Shown: piece after piece, positions 32,768 to 44,757 of the stretch
Numbering within the stretch: position 1 is the first letter of the stretch
Layout of the letters: every line of letters starts with the position of its first letter
Assembly (NCBI GenBank): GCA_029990175.1
Contig: JARKIP010000065.1
Coordinates: forward strand, 6,328,501-6,392,500
DNA length: 64,000 nt
Source of the DNA: Petunia secreta
Taxonomy: Eukaryota; Streptophyta; Magnoliopsida; Solanales; Solanaceae
Direction: 5' to 3'
The notes under the pieces: generated by a model
Database searches by the model: none
The model's input: the letters and a program-made list of their open reading frames with translations, nothing else
Told to the model about the DNA's origin: nothing
Program-made: the position numbers and the translations under genes

Positions 32768-33053
32768 AGAAGAAGTTTTGCTCTTCGCGATCGCGAAGAG
32801 ACTTTGTCTGGTCTTCGCGACAGCGCTGGCAATGGCGCGATCGCGCGCCTCAGCTCAAGTGTTCATCGCGATCGCATTACTCTTGGCACGATCGCGCAGA
32901 GGACTTGGTGGCCAGCGGACCAGAAGCTGATTAAACATTGTAAAGGGATGCTATAAATACACCCCCTCTTTCATTTATTGTTCTTTACCTTACTTTGAAC
33001 ACAAAACATTAATGAGCATTGCTCTTGAACACTTGTAACCATTTTGGCTTGAA
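32548..33053 (+). mobile_element. CRM-like 3' LTR, 3' end missing
   Basis: Begins TGATGCAGCCC. It follows the 5' LTR with scattered differences up to TTTTGGCTTGAA, then switches to element D sequence (CACAGCCCCGTAG), so about 230 bp are missing. It has three intact GCGATCGC octamers (32787, 32837, 32868) and a decayed one at about 32887 (CACGATCGC). Confidence 0.9.
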
Positions 33054-33412
33054 CACAGCCCCGTAGATCTTCAAGCACAAATAGAAGATAGCCGAGAGTG
33101 GAAAGGCTTGAGCTGGGAACCTAGTATAGGGTAGCCTCTTTCCTCGGGTATTCCATAACCAAAAGCCGAAGGAGTGTTGCAACGCCCACGAGACCGAACT
33201 AGTAGAACCAAGAGGCAGCCCAGAGCCATAGACAGAGTTAGAGCTTGGCCACTCGCTAATCTGCTCGCGACTCGAAGCTCTCTCCTCTTGCCTGAGATGA
33301 AACAGAGTCAGACCAGTCGGCTTCAACCCTACTCTGTCTAAGAGGCAATCTAAACACTACAAAATCATGGCGGAGAAGCCACACGGAGGATGAAAGAGCT
33401 AACCGGCATGAC
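33054..33412 (+). mobile_element. Element D 3' region, right of the CRM-like insertion
   Basis: Matches 8935-9290 of element B (ATAGATCTTCAAG versus GTAGATCTTCAAG). The minus strand carries the N-terminal half of the antisense ORF (33326-33054; WLWNTRGKRLP and LCLKIYGAV). Element D ends abruptly near 33405-33412 where the Tekay-like LTR sequence begins, so its 3' LTR is lost here. Confidence 0.75.
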
Positions 33413-34972
33413 CCCTCCTATCCTCAATATGATACAATGGAGCGGAATACTCCTGCTCCTGGGGTGGAATACTCCTACCCTCAATATGATACAATGGAGC
33501 GGAATACTCCTGCTCTTGGGGCGGAATACTCCTGCACCCAATATGATATGCAATGTAATGCATATGAATGACATATAATGCATATGATGCAATGTGATGC
33601 AATAATAACCCTTCACCGGCGCGGGACTCTCATCGACAGCCGGGAAGTAGATGCCAACTTACAGCCAGGGTACAATGCTCAGATCCTCATTGCAATACCA
33701 ACAATAGGACATAACATATAATATAAAATAAATCCAAAGCTAAGGCGTAATGAGTACGCCTATCGGCAGCTACACACGTAAGGAACACGTGGTAGAAAAT
33801 CCACGAGGCCAGGTGCCTCCAAAGAAATGGATATAAACACTTACCTCGTTCCAAAGTTAACACTTCTACCCAACAACCGCTTTATTCTTTGAATTCATTT
33901 CCAAACGATTCCACTGTGTTCAATAAGCAGAAAAATATATCACATTAGGCTAAAGGCTTCATTCCTTACGTCTTAGGGCAATCCGGTTAGGAACCTGTTA
34001 CCCTATTCGCATACGCAATATGCAGGCCAGGCCTATATACAGGGTTTAACGTCACATAACCAAACCCCAAAAAAATTACATTTATATGTTGCCCATAACT
34101 CACTGAGTACGAATATATAATCAATTTCACTATCGGGGTCCAATTGACCCTTCAAATTATAAGTTGAACTTATTAAAACGATGTATAATATTCCAAGTTT
34201 TACCGTTAAAACACATTCAAACACACGTAATAAACTCAAAGAATATATTATGATCATTACCTGAATGTTTCGGGGTAAAAATTCTACTATTTTTCCGGCT
34301 CTTTTCTCATTTTCTGGCATTTTTTCTGAAAATTTTCTCTGTTTTGTTCCTTGTTGCATTTTGTTCTTGTTTTAATGTTTCTGTTCAGTTCTCAAGCTCA
34401 TAAGCTTATGAGCTTAATCACACACCGCCTAACTTATCGTCATTATCTTTCTTTCTATCTTTTCCTCTTTTTTCTTTTTTTTTTATTTTCTTTTACAAAA
34501 ATTAAAACGGTAACCCTGCGATATTCGAAATAATTCCAACTTTTGCATACGAGTTATACAAAATATATATAACATACTCGCGAAGGCGGATCTCAAATCG
34601 GGTTCCCAAAACTCAAAATGCGAATTTAAATAGAAAAATTCAAATTATTTAACTTTCGGCATTTTAGCGGAAACTAGCCGAACAGCATTGAAATTCACTT
34701 TCGAAAATTCAAAAAAATCACAAATAATCATACGAACCTAACGGCGCTTTCGGATTTCGAATCGGAGTTCGTTCGCTAAAACCGAGCTCAAGAATGTCTT
34801 TTTAACATTTATTGTCAATAAAAACTGAAATCTACCTCCGATGCCTACCAAACGAGGTCTAATTTAGCTCAAAATTTACAGACAGCTCCTAATTGATATT
34901 ACAAATATTTTAAAATTATCAGCACACCAATCGGAGTCCTAACTTCCGAAACGACTAACCGAGGTCGTTTCA
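33413..34972 (-). mobile_element. Tekay-like 3' LTR, truncated
   Basis: The edge at 34972 reads GGTCGTTTCA on the plus strand (TGAAACGACC in element sense) beside the polypurine tract. It is colinear with 40105-41668, including the GGAATACTCC repeats (33428-33535), the GACTCTCATCGACAGCCGG box and the GTACGCCTATCGGCAGC box. It is cut at about 33413, so the last 1.05 kb or so of the LTR is absent. Confidence 0.88.
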
Positions 34973-35340
34973 TTCTCCTCCACTTAAACTCTCGTTCGTC
35001 CTCGAACGAGCCTAAGTCTAAAGCAAGATTCACGCTGATAACAAGAGAACTTACACGACCTTCATGAGCTACTCCACGGACATTATTTCCTGATTACAGA
35101 ATCAGAATTATAACACACATATTGGACTCTTGGATAAAAACATAGCTGGATAATATCATAACGCCATTGCCCAGCTTATTCTGACTATACTGATCCTTCC
35201 TCGATCACGAGAGGAGAATTCTACATTTTTGAAAGAAAAATACACGAAACTTTGAATGGGTTAACATGATTCAGTCGACAATTACCTCTTCGATATATCT
35301 TTCGATATAGAACATGTTTACGGAATTAAGAATTAGCTCA
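34973..35340 (-). other. PPT-proximal internal region of the Tekay-like element
   Basis: Polypurine tract at 34973-34986 on the minus strand, then AT-rich DNA with no readable chromodomain or integrase end. Nothing else identified. Confidence 0.5.
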
Positions 35341-36200
35341 CGCTTGATACAATAGGGGAAGCTTTTGGAGTACCTTGTCACTACTCACTATAGACGATTT
35401 GTTGCAAGCTATATTATTTTTACGAATGCACTATGCAACATCTCAGTTGATTTTAGTGTTGTTCCGCAAGCTCCTCGTGGGAATGTAGTTACTCATATCC
35501 TAATGTATGTTGAAGGTTCATCTGAACAGGGTCTATCGTATAAGAATAAGGGTCACGCAACTACTACTGGATAGTATGATGTAGACCAAGAATGATCTTC
35601 AGACTGAACATCTACCTCAGGGTATTGTCTTTGAATTGGAAATATTATGACTTGAAAAAGTAAAAATAAAAGAGACATGTAGTTGGACCATGGGCTGAGG
35701 CAGAATACCAACAACAAAATTGATTACATGTGCACTTATAACGCTAAAGTGAATTCTCAAAGAGTTGGGGTGTGAAGGAGATATGCCAATGATGGATGGG
35801 CGACAAGCTGCACTAGATCTTTAACTCTAAATTTTTCATGAAGTAAAACAACGTCAGTATGAGGATCTAATTTAGGTTGAATACAGACAGATAGCCAGAA
35901 GAAAAACGGAGTCACCATACAGGGTTACTACTGACGGTTTTCCTATGTATAAAGATAGACTTTGTGCTCCTGATATTGCAAATTTACGTGGACAGATTAT
36001 GATAGAGGCACATTGTTCTAAATACACTGCTCATCCAGGTTCGACTAAGATGTACCATGATCTTGAACAGATTTATTAGTGGGATGGAATGAAGTGTGAC
36101 ATAGCAGAATTTGCGGCTCAATGTTCTAATTGCCAGCAAGTTAAAGTCGTGTCATCTTTCAAGACTTTATGTTTTCAGCAGATAGGTACATATATATGAT
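35341..36200 (+). pseudogene. Gypsy integrase zinc-finger relic in inverse orientation
   Basis: Plus-strand translation of 35900-36160 reads TTDGFPMYKDRLCAPD, IMIEAHCSKYTAHPGSTKMY, then WDGMKCDIAEFAAQCSNCQQ. This is the H-x-H/C-x2-C finger of a Tekay/Del-type integrase (HCSKYTAH, CSNC), with one stop in the middle. The short frame at 35365-35574 upstream is unassigned. The strand is opposite to the LTRs, primer site and gag around it, so this part was either inverted or brought in by another copy. Confidence 0.8.
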
Positions 36201-37675
36201 CAGGTTGCCAGCTTATCTCTATCATTAATAGATTATTAGTGGGTTTAGCAATGATCGACACTCATTGTAGCTTTCTGCCGTGGCCTTATTTTGGGTCATG
36301 AGAAAAGTGGCATCAACATCTCAGAGATTTAATATTACCATTCAGTATTTGGAGGAAGACTCCTCCACTTAAAGCACAAACTCATGCAGCCATTTGAATA
36401 GGAATAACCATCCTCGCACAGTCTGCTGGATTAAAGAAGATTTCGCTAAAAGCTGAACGTAGGCAGACCTAAGCTACCAACTACCCTTTCGAGTTGCCAA
36501 ACAGTTGTAACTCTCAAGTTCTCAACTCCATACCTTTGTTGTAAACACCACCGCCTGATGGATGGTACTTCTTTAAAAATTTCGGCAGAGTTTCCCCTAA
36601 AACTGGATGATCCGCAAAAACAGAACCAACACTATACTATTCATGGGAATGGATACCCGGATAAACTGATATCCAAAACAATAATATGCTTACCCGGCTA
36701 CAATAACACGCACTCTGGCTCAACACAAGGAACATCATAATTGGTTAATGACCGCCTAAGCTCACCAATGCCGACCAATGAAGAGATAGCAGCGGACTGA
36801 GGATAGAAATAATTAGATCTTTATGAAGCTCATCGTCTTATTTATTTGGCTACCAGAGCTAGACTACTTACGAGTCAAGCTAGCCAAAGAATCGTAATTG
36901 AAGAAATAAATATTAAATTAGCTCTATGGAACAATATCCATGCCAATTTAACCTCCCAATAAGAAGGAAACTCTGACAATTTACCAGAAACCCTTTTATA
37001 ACCCAGATAAGCTCATAGGATAACATGACTTTATTAGCATTTTGAACCAAGATGAGACACGTAGATCGAATATTACTTACTAATCGATTTTCACCGGAAG
37101 AAACGATAACACTTTCAGATGGTGACGAATTAGGATCCCATCATCCTACCAACATTGAATTTTGAGGTAAGAGGTAAACTGCATGGACATAATAACAGAA
37201 GGTGGCGTAACAAGATGCCAAGCAGAAAAATACCGATACTCACTCACAAATCTCTTACATTTAAACCAGATAAACTAGTAGGGTCATCATAAATGACAAG
37301 AATAACTCATATCAGAAGCTCACCCCTCTACCGCAACCGATTCTTAATAGAAACGACATTCAAGGAAACCATCGAAACATGATAAGACACACCATTTGCA
37401 GATCGACCGCAAGAATCAAATCTTACTCACATTTAAGAGAAGAAGAAATACTCCGGTCTACTATATCGGATGCCTCAGCATCTTGCCAGACTGGCAGTTC
37501 ATAAAACTGCCTCTGTGGCTGAACTAAGCCGCTACACTGATAATTACCTTCTAAAGAATAACTGCCACCACGCTCTCGACCTCTATTGGATGGTGGAATT
37601 TCTCTTATTGATTAACATTTAAATGAAATTCCTGCGACTGTGCAGGTGCCTGAGGGCAAGAAGAAGGACGATAGT
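36201..37675. other. Eroded internal region with an inserted LTR fragment
   Basis: 36575-36670 repeats 45860-45965 (TTTCGGCAGAGTTTCCCC, GGAATGGATACCCGGATAAAC), so a piece of that other LTR family sits here. The remainder, to 37675, has no frame or motif I can assign; scattered gypsy-like words suggest old pol. Confidence 0.5.
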
Positions 37676-38900
37676 CTACTTGCTCTGTAAGGGAAAACTC
37701 CTCAAAGGATAGCCCGACTCACGACAATGATAACACCTTTTCGCTGAATATGGGAGCTGGACAGATTGTTGAAAGCTACAAAGAGAAAGCTGACTTTGAT
37801 CTTGACGAACTACCTGCGCACTTTGAGAATTACGTTCTACAAGCTGAGATAACCTGGCAGGTGACTTCTCAAAATAATCAGAATTCTTACCTCCAAATAA
37901 GGTACTATGGTTGCCCACTAGGGCCACGAGATCTCTTGCTCTCCTGCTCTAACTCTTCCCCCTCTAACTTATGGTATACCTAATACCTTTGAGCAATATC
38001 AACAATGACATCAAATGAAGTCTCAACCTCAATTTTTCGAGCCATCTGGGACCTCAAGGAAGAAGAAAGGTCATCAATAAATCTTTGGATCTCTCAAAAG
38101 GTTCATAGACTAGTTCAAATGCATATTAAGCCATTTTATAGAATTCAATCGCACATTCTAAAACACCAACAGACTAACCGACAGGCTACCCTGTCCAATC
38201 CACTCAAACTGGCAATACTTTTCATCTCGCTCGCTACTCGAAAGGAACTTTTCCACGAATCTAGAAGAAAAATCGAACCAAGTTAGCTAATACGAGAGCC
38301 GCACACCAATTCAAGGATGGATCCTGAAACTGGAAAGAAGAATAATTAACACCATACTGCTCGATATAATCAAAAACCGGAAGGATACGCTAACATCATT
38401 TTATTTTAAAAAAAAAAATCACGAGATTTATCTGATATATTGCTTACGAATATCGGAAGGTTCAACTACGTAAAATAATAATCTCTTTGGGCACTCGGAC
38501 CGAACTAGCTAACCAGCCAGAATAACTAGAGGCACAACACATGCTGCCTCTGGAACATACTTTACTGCGGCAATATCAAGAACTGGAATAGAAGCTCCCT
38601 GAGACCGACCGTCTGCACATGCGGCAACCTGATAGGCTGTCCAGCGAATAATAGGTTTTTGCGGTATCTGTGTCACCAAGATTCTCGTGAAAGCATCATA
38701 GAAAGTCAAGGGAACCACAAGGCAAGCCCATCGCGAGCTCGTACAGCTGGGGCCTGCGCGATTGGATCGTCAGCACGACAACTCTCGGGGCTTGAGCAGC
38801 TTTTAGCCCCAGGCTAGAATGCTCCGTCTTGAACTCATACCATTTGCTGATTTGTAGCATGAGGGTTCAAAATTACCACGAACGAATTAACGATAATACT
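37676..38900 (-). pseudogene. Tekay-like gag relic
   Basis: The minus strand at 37676-37800 reads KRCYHCRESGYPLRSFP, a decayed CCHC zinc knuckle (CYHC kept, the His and last Cys changed), preceded by a Gln/Ser-rich linker. 38509-38718 reads an N-terminal gag piece (ILDIAAVKYVPEAACVVP is only loosely similar). Between them every frame is broken. The position just downstream of the primer site in element sense fits gag. Confidence 0.6.
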
Positions 38901-39051
38901 TTTGCATCCTAGACCGACGCACGATCAGAAATGAAGGAAGTGAAACTGCCTAAATGCCATCATAGCCTCTCGTAGATAAGTACGGACGTCTACGTACCCA
39001 TCACCAAGACTCTACTAGACACTGTCTTAGTCTGGATAGACTCTAAACCGG

Positions 39052-39063
39052 GCTCTGATACCA
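39052..39063 (-). other. Primer-binding site, initiator Met tRNA
   Basis: The minus strand reads TGGTATCAGAGC, two bases from the LTR edge at 39066. It fixes the element's orientation as minus. Confidence 0.93.
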
Positions 39064-39065
39064 AC

Positions 39066-41668
39066 TGACACGACCCGGAATCCGGTTAGGCCGTGCGGGC
39101 ACCCGACATCCTCCCCTAGACCCGTCGGGCGAACCCTTACCAATTAAATTAGGAAAATAAATATAATAATTCATAAATAAGGACAAGACCTAAAAAAAAC
39201 ACAGACATATTGACACTTCTAAGCTGTACGAAAGAAAATTTCAGCTGACTACCCAACATACTAGGTTTAGGGCTATCCAGACTAGACATCTAAGAGTACA
39301 AAAGAAGATAGATACCTCCTGGAGGGAGCAAAATGCAACTGAAACAATAAACAATAAACTGGTGGTCATCCGGAATAAAAGCTGGCTCACCCTGATAGCT
39401 GAAGTCGTCTTCGCAAATGCAACTGAAACAATAAACAATAAACTGGTGGTCATCCGGAATAAAAGCTGGCTCACCCTGATAGCTGAAGTCGTCTTCGCTC
39501 CTGAATAACGTAGCGAACTCAATCCTGGAGCGAACCTTCCGAAACGAAATAGATAGACAAGAAAACGAACAACAAACAAGGATGAGTCAAAAGGACTCAA
39601 TAAGTGGGGCAGACTAGCCACCTCAATGAATAGGATAGCTAGCCAGGGAGAAGAAACAGATAAACCAAATTCCTCTTATTTAAATTATAAAAAGACAGAG
39701 CCAGATAACAACCGGAAACATGTATGAAACCATAAACTCAACTAGGGATACGAGCCAAAAATATATCAACAAATAAGCAATGCACATATAAGCAGGACAG
39801 TAGTCATGTATCATAAGTCTACACAATGGTATGAAATGAGATGAAATGAAATGAAATGTGATGCACAGGGTCACATGTGACCATAATCCCATCCCGAAGC
39901 GGAATACTTCTGCATTCGGGGGGAATCCAATCTGATAACCAACTGGAGTGGAATACCCCTGCTCCTGGGGCGGAATACTCATGCACCCGATATAGTATAA
40001 ACCAGAGGCGGAATACTCCTGCACTCTCTTGGGGCGGAATACTCCTGCACCCAATATAATGTAAAGCTGAGGCGGAATACTCCTGCACTCTCCTGGGGCG
40101 GAATCCTCCTACCCTCAATATGATACAATGGAGCGGAATACTCCTGCTCCTGGGCCGGAATACTCCTACCATCAATATGATACAATGGAGCGGAATACTC
40201 CTGCTCCTGGGGCGGAATACTCCTGCACCCAATATGATATGCAATGTAATGCATATGAATGACATATAATGCATATGATGCAATATGGTGCAATAATAAC
40301 CCTTCACCGGCGCGGGACTCTCATCGACAGCCGGGAAGTAGATGCCAACTTACAGCCAGGGTACAATGCTCAGATCCTCATTGCAATACCAACAATAGGA
40401 CATAACATATAATATAAAATGTAAATCCAAAGCTAAGGCGTAATGAGTACGCCTATCGGCAGCTACACACGTAAGGAACACTTGGTAGAAAATCCACGAG
40501 GCCAGGTGCCTCCAAAGAAATGGATATAAACACTTACCTCGTTCCAAAGTTAACACTTCTACCCAACAACCGCTTTATTCTTTGAATTCATTTCCAAACG
40601 ATTCCACTGTGTTCAATAAGCAGAAAAATATATCACATTAGGCTAAAGGCTTCATTCCTTACGTCATAGGGCAATCCGGTTAGGAACCTGTTACCCTATT
40701 CGCATACGCAAGATGCAGGCCAGACCTATATACAGGGTTTAAGGTCACATAACCAAACCCCAAAAAAATTACATTTATATGTTGCCCATAACTCACTGAG
40801 TACGAATATATAATCAATTCCACTATCGGGGTCCAATTGACCCTTCAAATTATAAGTTGAACTTATTAAAACGATGTCTAATATTTCAAGTTTTACCGTT
40901 AAAATACATTCAAACACACGTAATAAACTCAAATAATATATTGGGATCATTACCTGAATGTTTTGGGGTAAAAATTCTACTATTTTTCCGGCTCTTTTCT
41001 CATTTTCTGGCATTTTTTCTGAAAATTTTCTCTGTTTTGTTCCTTGTTGCGTTTTGTTCTTGTTTTATCGTTTCTGTTCAGTTCTCAAGCTCATAAGCTT
41101 ATGAGCTTAATCACACACCGCCTAACTTATCGTCATTATCTTTCTTTTTGTCTTTTCCTCTTTTTTCTTTTTCTTTTATTTTCTTTTCGCGACAAAAATT
41201 AAAAAGGTACCCTGCAATATTCGAAATAATTCCAACTTTTGCATACGAGTTATACAAAATATATATAACATACTCGCATAGGCAGATCTCAAATCGGGTT
41301 CCCTAAACTCAAAATGCGAATTTAAATAGAAAAAGTCAAATTATTTAACTTTCGGCATTTTAGCGGAAACTAGCCGAACAGCATCGAAATTCACTTTCGA
41401 AAGTTCACAAAAATCACAAATAATTATACGAACCTAACGGTGCTTTCGGATTTCGAATCGGAGTTCGTTCGCCAAAACCGAGCTCAAGAATCTCTTTTTA
41501 ACATTTATTGTCAATAAAAATTGAAATCTTCTTCTGATGCTTACCAAACGAGGTCTGATTTAGCTCAAATTTTACAGACAGGTCCTAATGGATATTACAA
41601 ATATTTTAAAATTATCGGCACGCCAATCGGAGTCCTAACTTCCGAAACGACTAACCGAGGTCGTTTCA
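39066..41668 (-). mobile_element. Tekay-like 5' LTR, 2603 bp
   Basis: Same termini as the solo LTR at 852-3527: plus-strand TGACACGACC at the inner edge and GGTCGTTTCA at the outer edge. Inside, an array of GGAATACTCC-containing units (39895-40225) replaces the 54-bp and 35-bp arrays of the solo LTR, and an 84-bp direct duplication lies at about 39335-39502. Confidence 0.93.
39895..40225 (-). repeat. GGAATACTCCTGC minisatellite in Tekay-like LTR
   Basis: About ten copies of GCGGAATACTCCTGC in irregular spacing, alternating with CTCCTGGGGCG and CAATATGATACAATGGA spacers. Shorter versions occur at 33428-33535 and, inverted, at 42178-42350 and 44758-44960. Frames reading SIPPQE and similar are repeat by-products. 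Confidence 0.88.
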
Positions 41669-41708
41669 CCCATAGAGGCTGGACAATGGACACACAGTCC
41701 GGTCGCGT

Positions 41709-42363
41709 GGGTATCAGGTTCCTAACCGGATTGCCCTAAAATGTGAGGAATGAAGCCTTTAGCCTAAATTGATATATTTTTCTGCTTATTGAATAGAGTG
41801 GGATCGTTTGGCAAGGAAACCAAAGGATAAAGAGGTTGTTGATTAGCCGTACTAACTTTTGGAAGAGGTAAGTGTTTATATCCATTTCTTTGGAGGCACC
41901 TGGCCTCGTGGATTTTCTACCACATGTTCCTTAAGTGTGTAGCTTCCGATAGGCGTACTCATTACCCCTTAGCTTTGGATTTACATTGTATATTATGTAT
42001 TATGTCCTGTTGTTGGTATTGCATTGAGGATTTGAGCATTGTACTCTGGTTGTGAGTTGGCATCTACTTTCCGGCTGTCGATGAGAGTCCCGCGCCGGTG
42101 AAGGATTATTATTACATCACATTGCATTCATATACATTATATTTCATTCATATGCATTACATTTCATATCATTGGGTGCAGGAGTATTCTGCTCCAGGAG
42201 CAGAAGGATTCCGCTCTATTGTATCATATTGAGGGTAGGAGGATTCTGCCCCAAGAGCAGGAGTATTCCGCTCTTATGTCAGATATTGAGTGCAGGAGTA
42301 TTCCGCCTCAGCTTTACATTATATCGGGTGCAGGAGTATTCCGCCTCTGGTTTATATTATGGG
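41709..42363 (+). mobile_element. Tekay-like LTR, plus strand, middle part
   Basis: From GTATCAGGTTCCTAACCGG onward it matches the solo LTR from about 1825 and the complement of the LTR at about 40690. Its first 975 bp are missing. It breaks off at 42363, and equivalent sequence resumes at 44758. The 40 bp between 41669 and 41708 match nothing I can name. Confidence 0.8.
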
Positions 42364-43876
42364 CATCCCTCTTTTGTTGCTCTCAAACATTCTTTGGCTT
42401 TTACAAGTCTCACTTATTTTTCAAGCTTAGCCTCTTGCCTCTCACTAATGCTCTCCTTTGTGTCACTCGTCCCCATCTTTTATCTCTCACATTGCTGCCC
42501 ATTCTCTCCTCACGATTTTCTCCTTTTTTTTTTTATTCTTTTGCTTTGCTCTCAAGCTCACCTTTTGGTCCCTCCTCTTTATTCCCTTTGTTTCCCTCAA
42601 TTTATTTTGATCTTCATACACTTGCGAAGGAGTTAATGGTGCAAGAGTAAACTTCTTGCCCTTGAGCTCAAGAGAATATCTATTCCTCCTTCCATCATCA
42701 ACTACCCTTCTATCAAATTGTCAAGGACGTCCAAGCAAGATATGACTAGCTTGAATGGGTATCACGTCACAAAAAACTTCATTACCATACTTTCCCACAT
42801 TGAACGATATCAAGCATTGCTTATTAACCCTAAGCTCACCACTATTATTCAACCATTGTAATCTATAAGGAGTGAGATGTTTAATCAGCTCCACCCCCAA
42901 TTTTTCCACTAAATAATTGCTCACAACATTAGCACAACTCCCACTATCTATAATCATCGAGCAAATTTTCCCCTTTATCCCACATCTAGTGTGAAAATGT
43001 TTTTCCCTTTGCTCCTTATGAGAATTTTCCAAATTAATGTTCTCGATTCTCCTAACTACACAATTCAAGCCCTCATTAGTCATTTTTTCCGCTTCTTCTT
43101 CATCCCCATCAATACCCTCTTCTACTTCTCCCTCACTTTCACTTTTTCCACTCTCAAATCCCCCATCATCCCTAATAAGAATAGCTCACCTATTTGGGCA
43201 TCCAAACGATTTATGCCCTCTTCCCATATATTTATAACATTCAATAGAACTTGTAGGAAGAGAAGATTTAGGATTAGGAACTCTACCTCCATCTTTGGCA
43301 ATCATGCCCTTACCATTATCGTCATTAGGTTTATGCATGGTTTTCTCCTCCTTGTTCAGCCATGTCTTTTTTATGTAGGTGTTGGATGGCTCCTCAAAGA
43401 GCTAGCTTGCTGTCTCTTTATATTTTTCCTCTCTACTTTGATAGCTAAATCAACTAACTCATCTAGGGTTACGTATTGTCGTATTTCTACTACACCCGCA
43501 ATCTTCCTATTTAAGCCATTAAGAAACCTAGCCATAGTAGCCTCTTCATCTTCATTACAATTAGCTTGGATCAGAGCATATCCATAGCCTTGAAATAATC
43601 ATCAACTGACATAGATCATTGCTTCAAAGTTTGAAGACGCTGCTGTAAATCTCTTTGAAAGTAGGATAGCGAAAACTTCTTCCTCATTACTCTCTATCCC
43701 TAGAAAGCTTTTTCCACCAAATAGCAGCATAATCAGAAACCTTAACAATTGCAAGCTTAACTTTCTTACCTTCTGAATAGTCATTCAAATCAAAGATAGC
43801 TTCTACTTTTCTCTCCTAGTCAAGGTACAAGTCTGGATCTCTTATCCTTTTGAAAGTTGGCATCTTCATCTTTATG
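42364..43876 (-). pseudogene. CRM-like gag-protease relic
   Basis: Minus strand. Near 43860 it starts MPTFKRIRDPDLYLD, stop, then VEAIFDLNDYSEGKKVKLAI and SDYAAIWWKKL, a chromovirus capsid. A degenerate zinc knuckle (YKYMGRGHKSFGCPN) lies at about 43190-43240. The protease at 42721-43083 has the intact site CSMIIDSGSCANVVSNYLVE and ends ASHILLGRP, then a stop in place of Trp. The linker continues to about 42400. It is related to, but clearly different from, the CRM-like element at 25735-33053. No RT, integrase or LTR of this copy is visible. Confidence 0.85.
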
Positions 43877-44757
43877 TGTTTATGCCTAAAATTATACGTC
43901 TAGGTTAAACAATTATTTATGGTTAAGGTCACAAGCAATACAGTAACTACAATGAAAAAGTATGTAAATATATTGAAAGCAGTAATGAATAAACAAGACA
44001 AAATAATTGAGAGAAAGGCAGAGTAATTCTTATTCCTTGAGAATAGCCAGATTCGGTGTTGAATCATCCGATGTACAATACAATGTAAGGAGGGGTATTT
44101 ATAATAGTGAAACTCAATCCTAAATAAGGTAAAATACAAAGATTAATAAGGTTATGAGCCTTTTACTCAAGGCGGTGGTATATACTAAACTATAACTAGG
44201 AGACCGTAAACCTTAGGCAGCAGGATGCATACCCTCCTTCCTGTGGCCTTGCCGCCTAATCGGTCATTGGCTCCAAGAGCGGGCGTGTATCCTCTGTGCC
44301 TGGTAACTTGTAAGATAAGTCTAGTCTCACCAGCTGAACTCGTATCCCCATAATAGTAGGTGATGTATTCTTGCCCACAGTCAGTCCCCCCCACTTGCTG
44401 AGTGCTGACGCAAGCAGTCAGGAAGTTAAAGCGGAATGTGAAAAGATATCTCACCGACTTCTTCAAACTCACAATCTCTTTGATGAAGAATGACATTGAT
44501 CTCTTCAAGAACTTCGCATTCTTCCTTCTGATTGGTTGACACTTATCTCATGCACCACTTCAGGAACTGCCATTAACTGCTCCGAATCATTTCATATCTT
44601 CAGCAATAATGATGCTTGACCATTTCGTGCTCCATCCTTATCCTTTTCTGCCATAAATAGTGACATCATGATAAAGGAAAAATCATAAACTCTTCATTAG
44701 AAAACACTTCACTTCTTTAGCAATCTCTTATGATGGTGAAAAGGTTTTCTTCCAGGA
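43877..44757 (-). mobile_element. Tat-like family B 3' end: LTR plus PPT region, reversed
   Basis: The LTR 43877-44379 (503 bp; TGTGGGCAAG... to ...GGCATAAACA in element sense, TATA at 44095-44103) is preceded in element sense by the polypurine tract AGCAAGTGGGGGGGACTG and about 370 bp of internal sequence matching 9560-9940 in inverse. It is the third copy of this LTR in the window and the only one on the minus strand. It abuts the CRM-like gag at 43876. Confidence 0.87.

Larger units (their letters stand above)
25735..33053 (+). mobile_element. CRM-like chromovirus (Ty3/gypsy), nearly complete
   Basis: Two LTRs (736 bp and about 506 bp, the second cut short), an initiator-Met primer site, gag, protease, RT, RNase H, integrase and a polypurine tract stand in canonical order over 7.3 kb. 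The integrase stretches GLYTPLPIP and SMDFVMALPRTRGGHDSI, and the short C-terminus running into the 3' LTR, fit the CRM clade best; Reina-type is the alternative. A nonsense codon and several frameshifts make it inactive. It interrupts element D. The 3' LTR lacks its last 230 bp or so together with a few bases of flank, so the target duplication cannot be confirmed. Confidence 0.9.
33413..41668 (-). mobile_element. Tekay/Del-like gypsy element, decayed
   Basis: Minus-strand element. The 5' LTR is 39066-41668 with primer site at 39052-39063, the internal region is 34973-39065, and the 3' LTR is 33413-34972 (its inner half only). The polypurine tract AAGTGGAGGAGAA beside the 3' LTR, preceded by a GAGGACGAACGAG motif, is typical of Tekay-type chromoviruses. 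Internal coding is badly eroded: gag on the minus strand (37676-38900) and an integrase piece that unexpectedly lies on the plus strand (35880-36160). Confidence 0.8.

Noticed and set aside
39819..40307. 162-codon minus-strand frame with SIPP and EYSA repeats
   Set aside because: Produced by the GGAATACTCC minisatellite of the LTR.
42991..43587. 198-codon plus-strand Phe/Ser-rich frame
   Set aside because: Antisense shadow of the CRM-like gag-protease relic on the minus strand.
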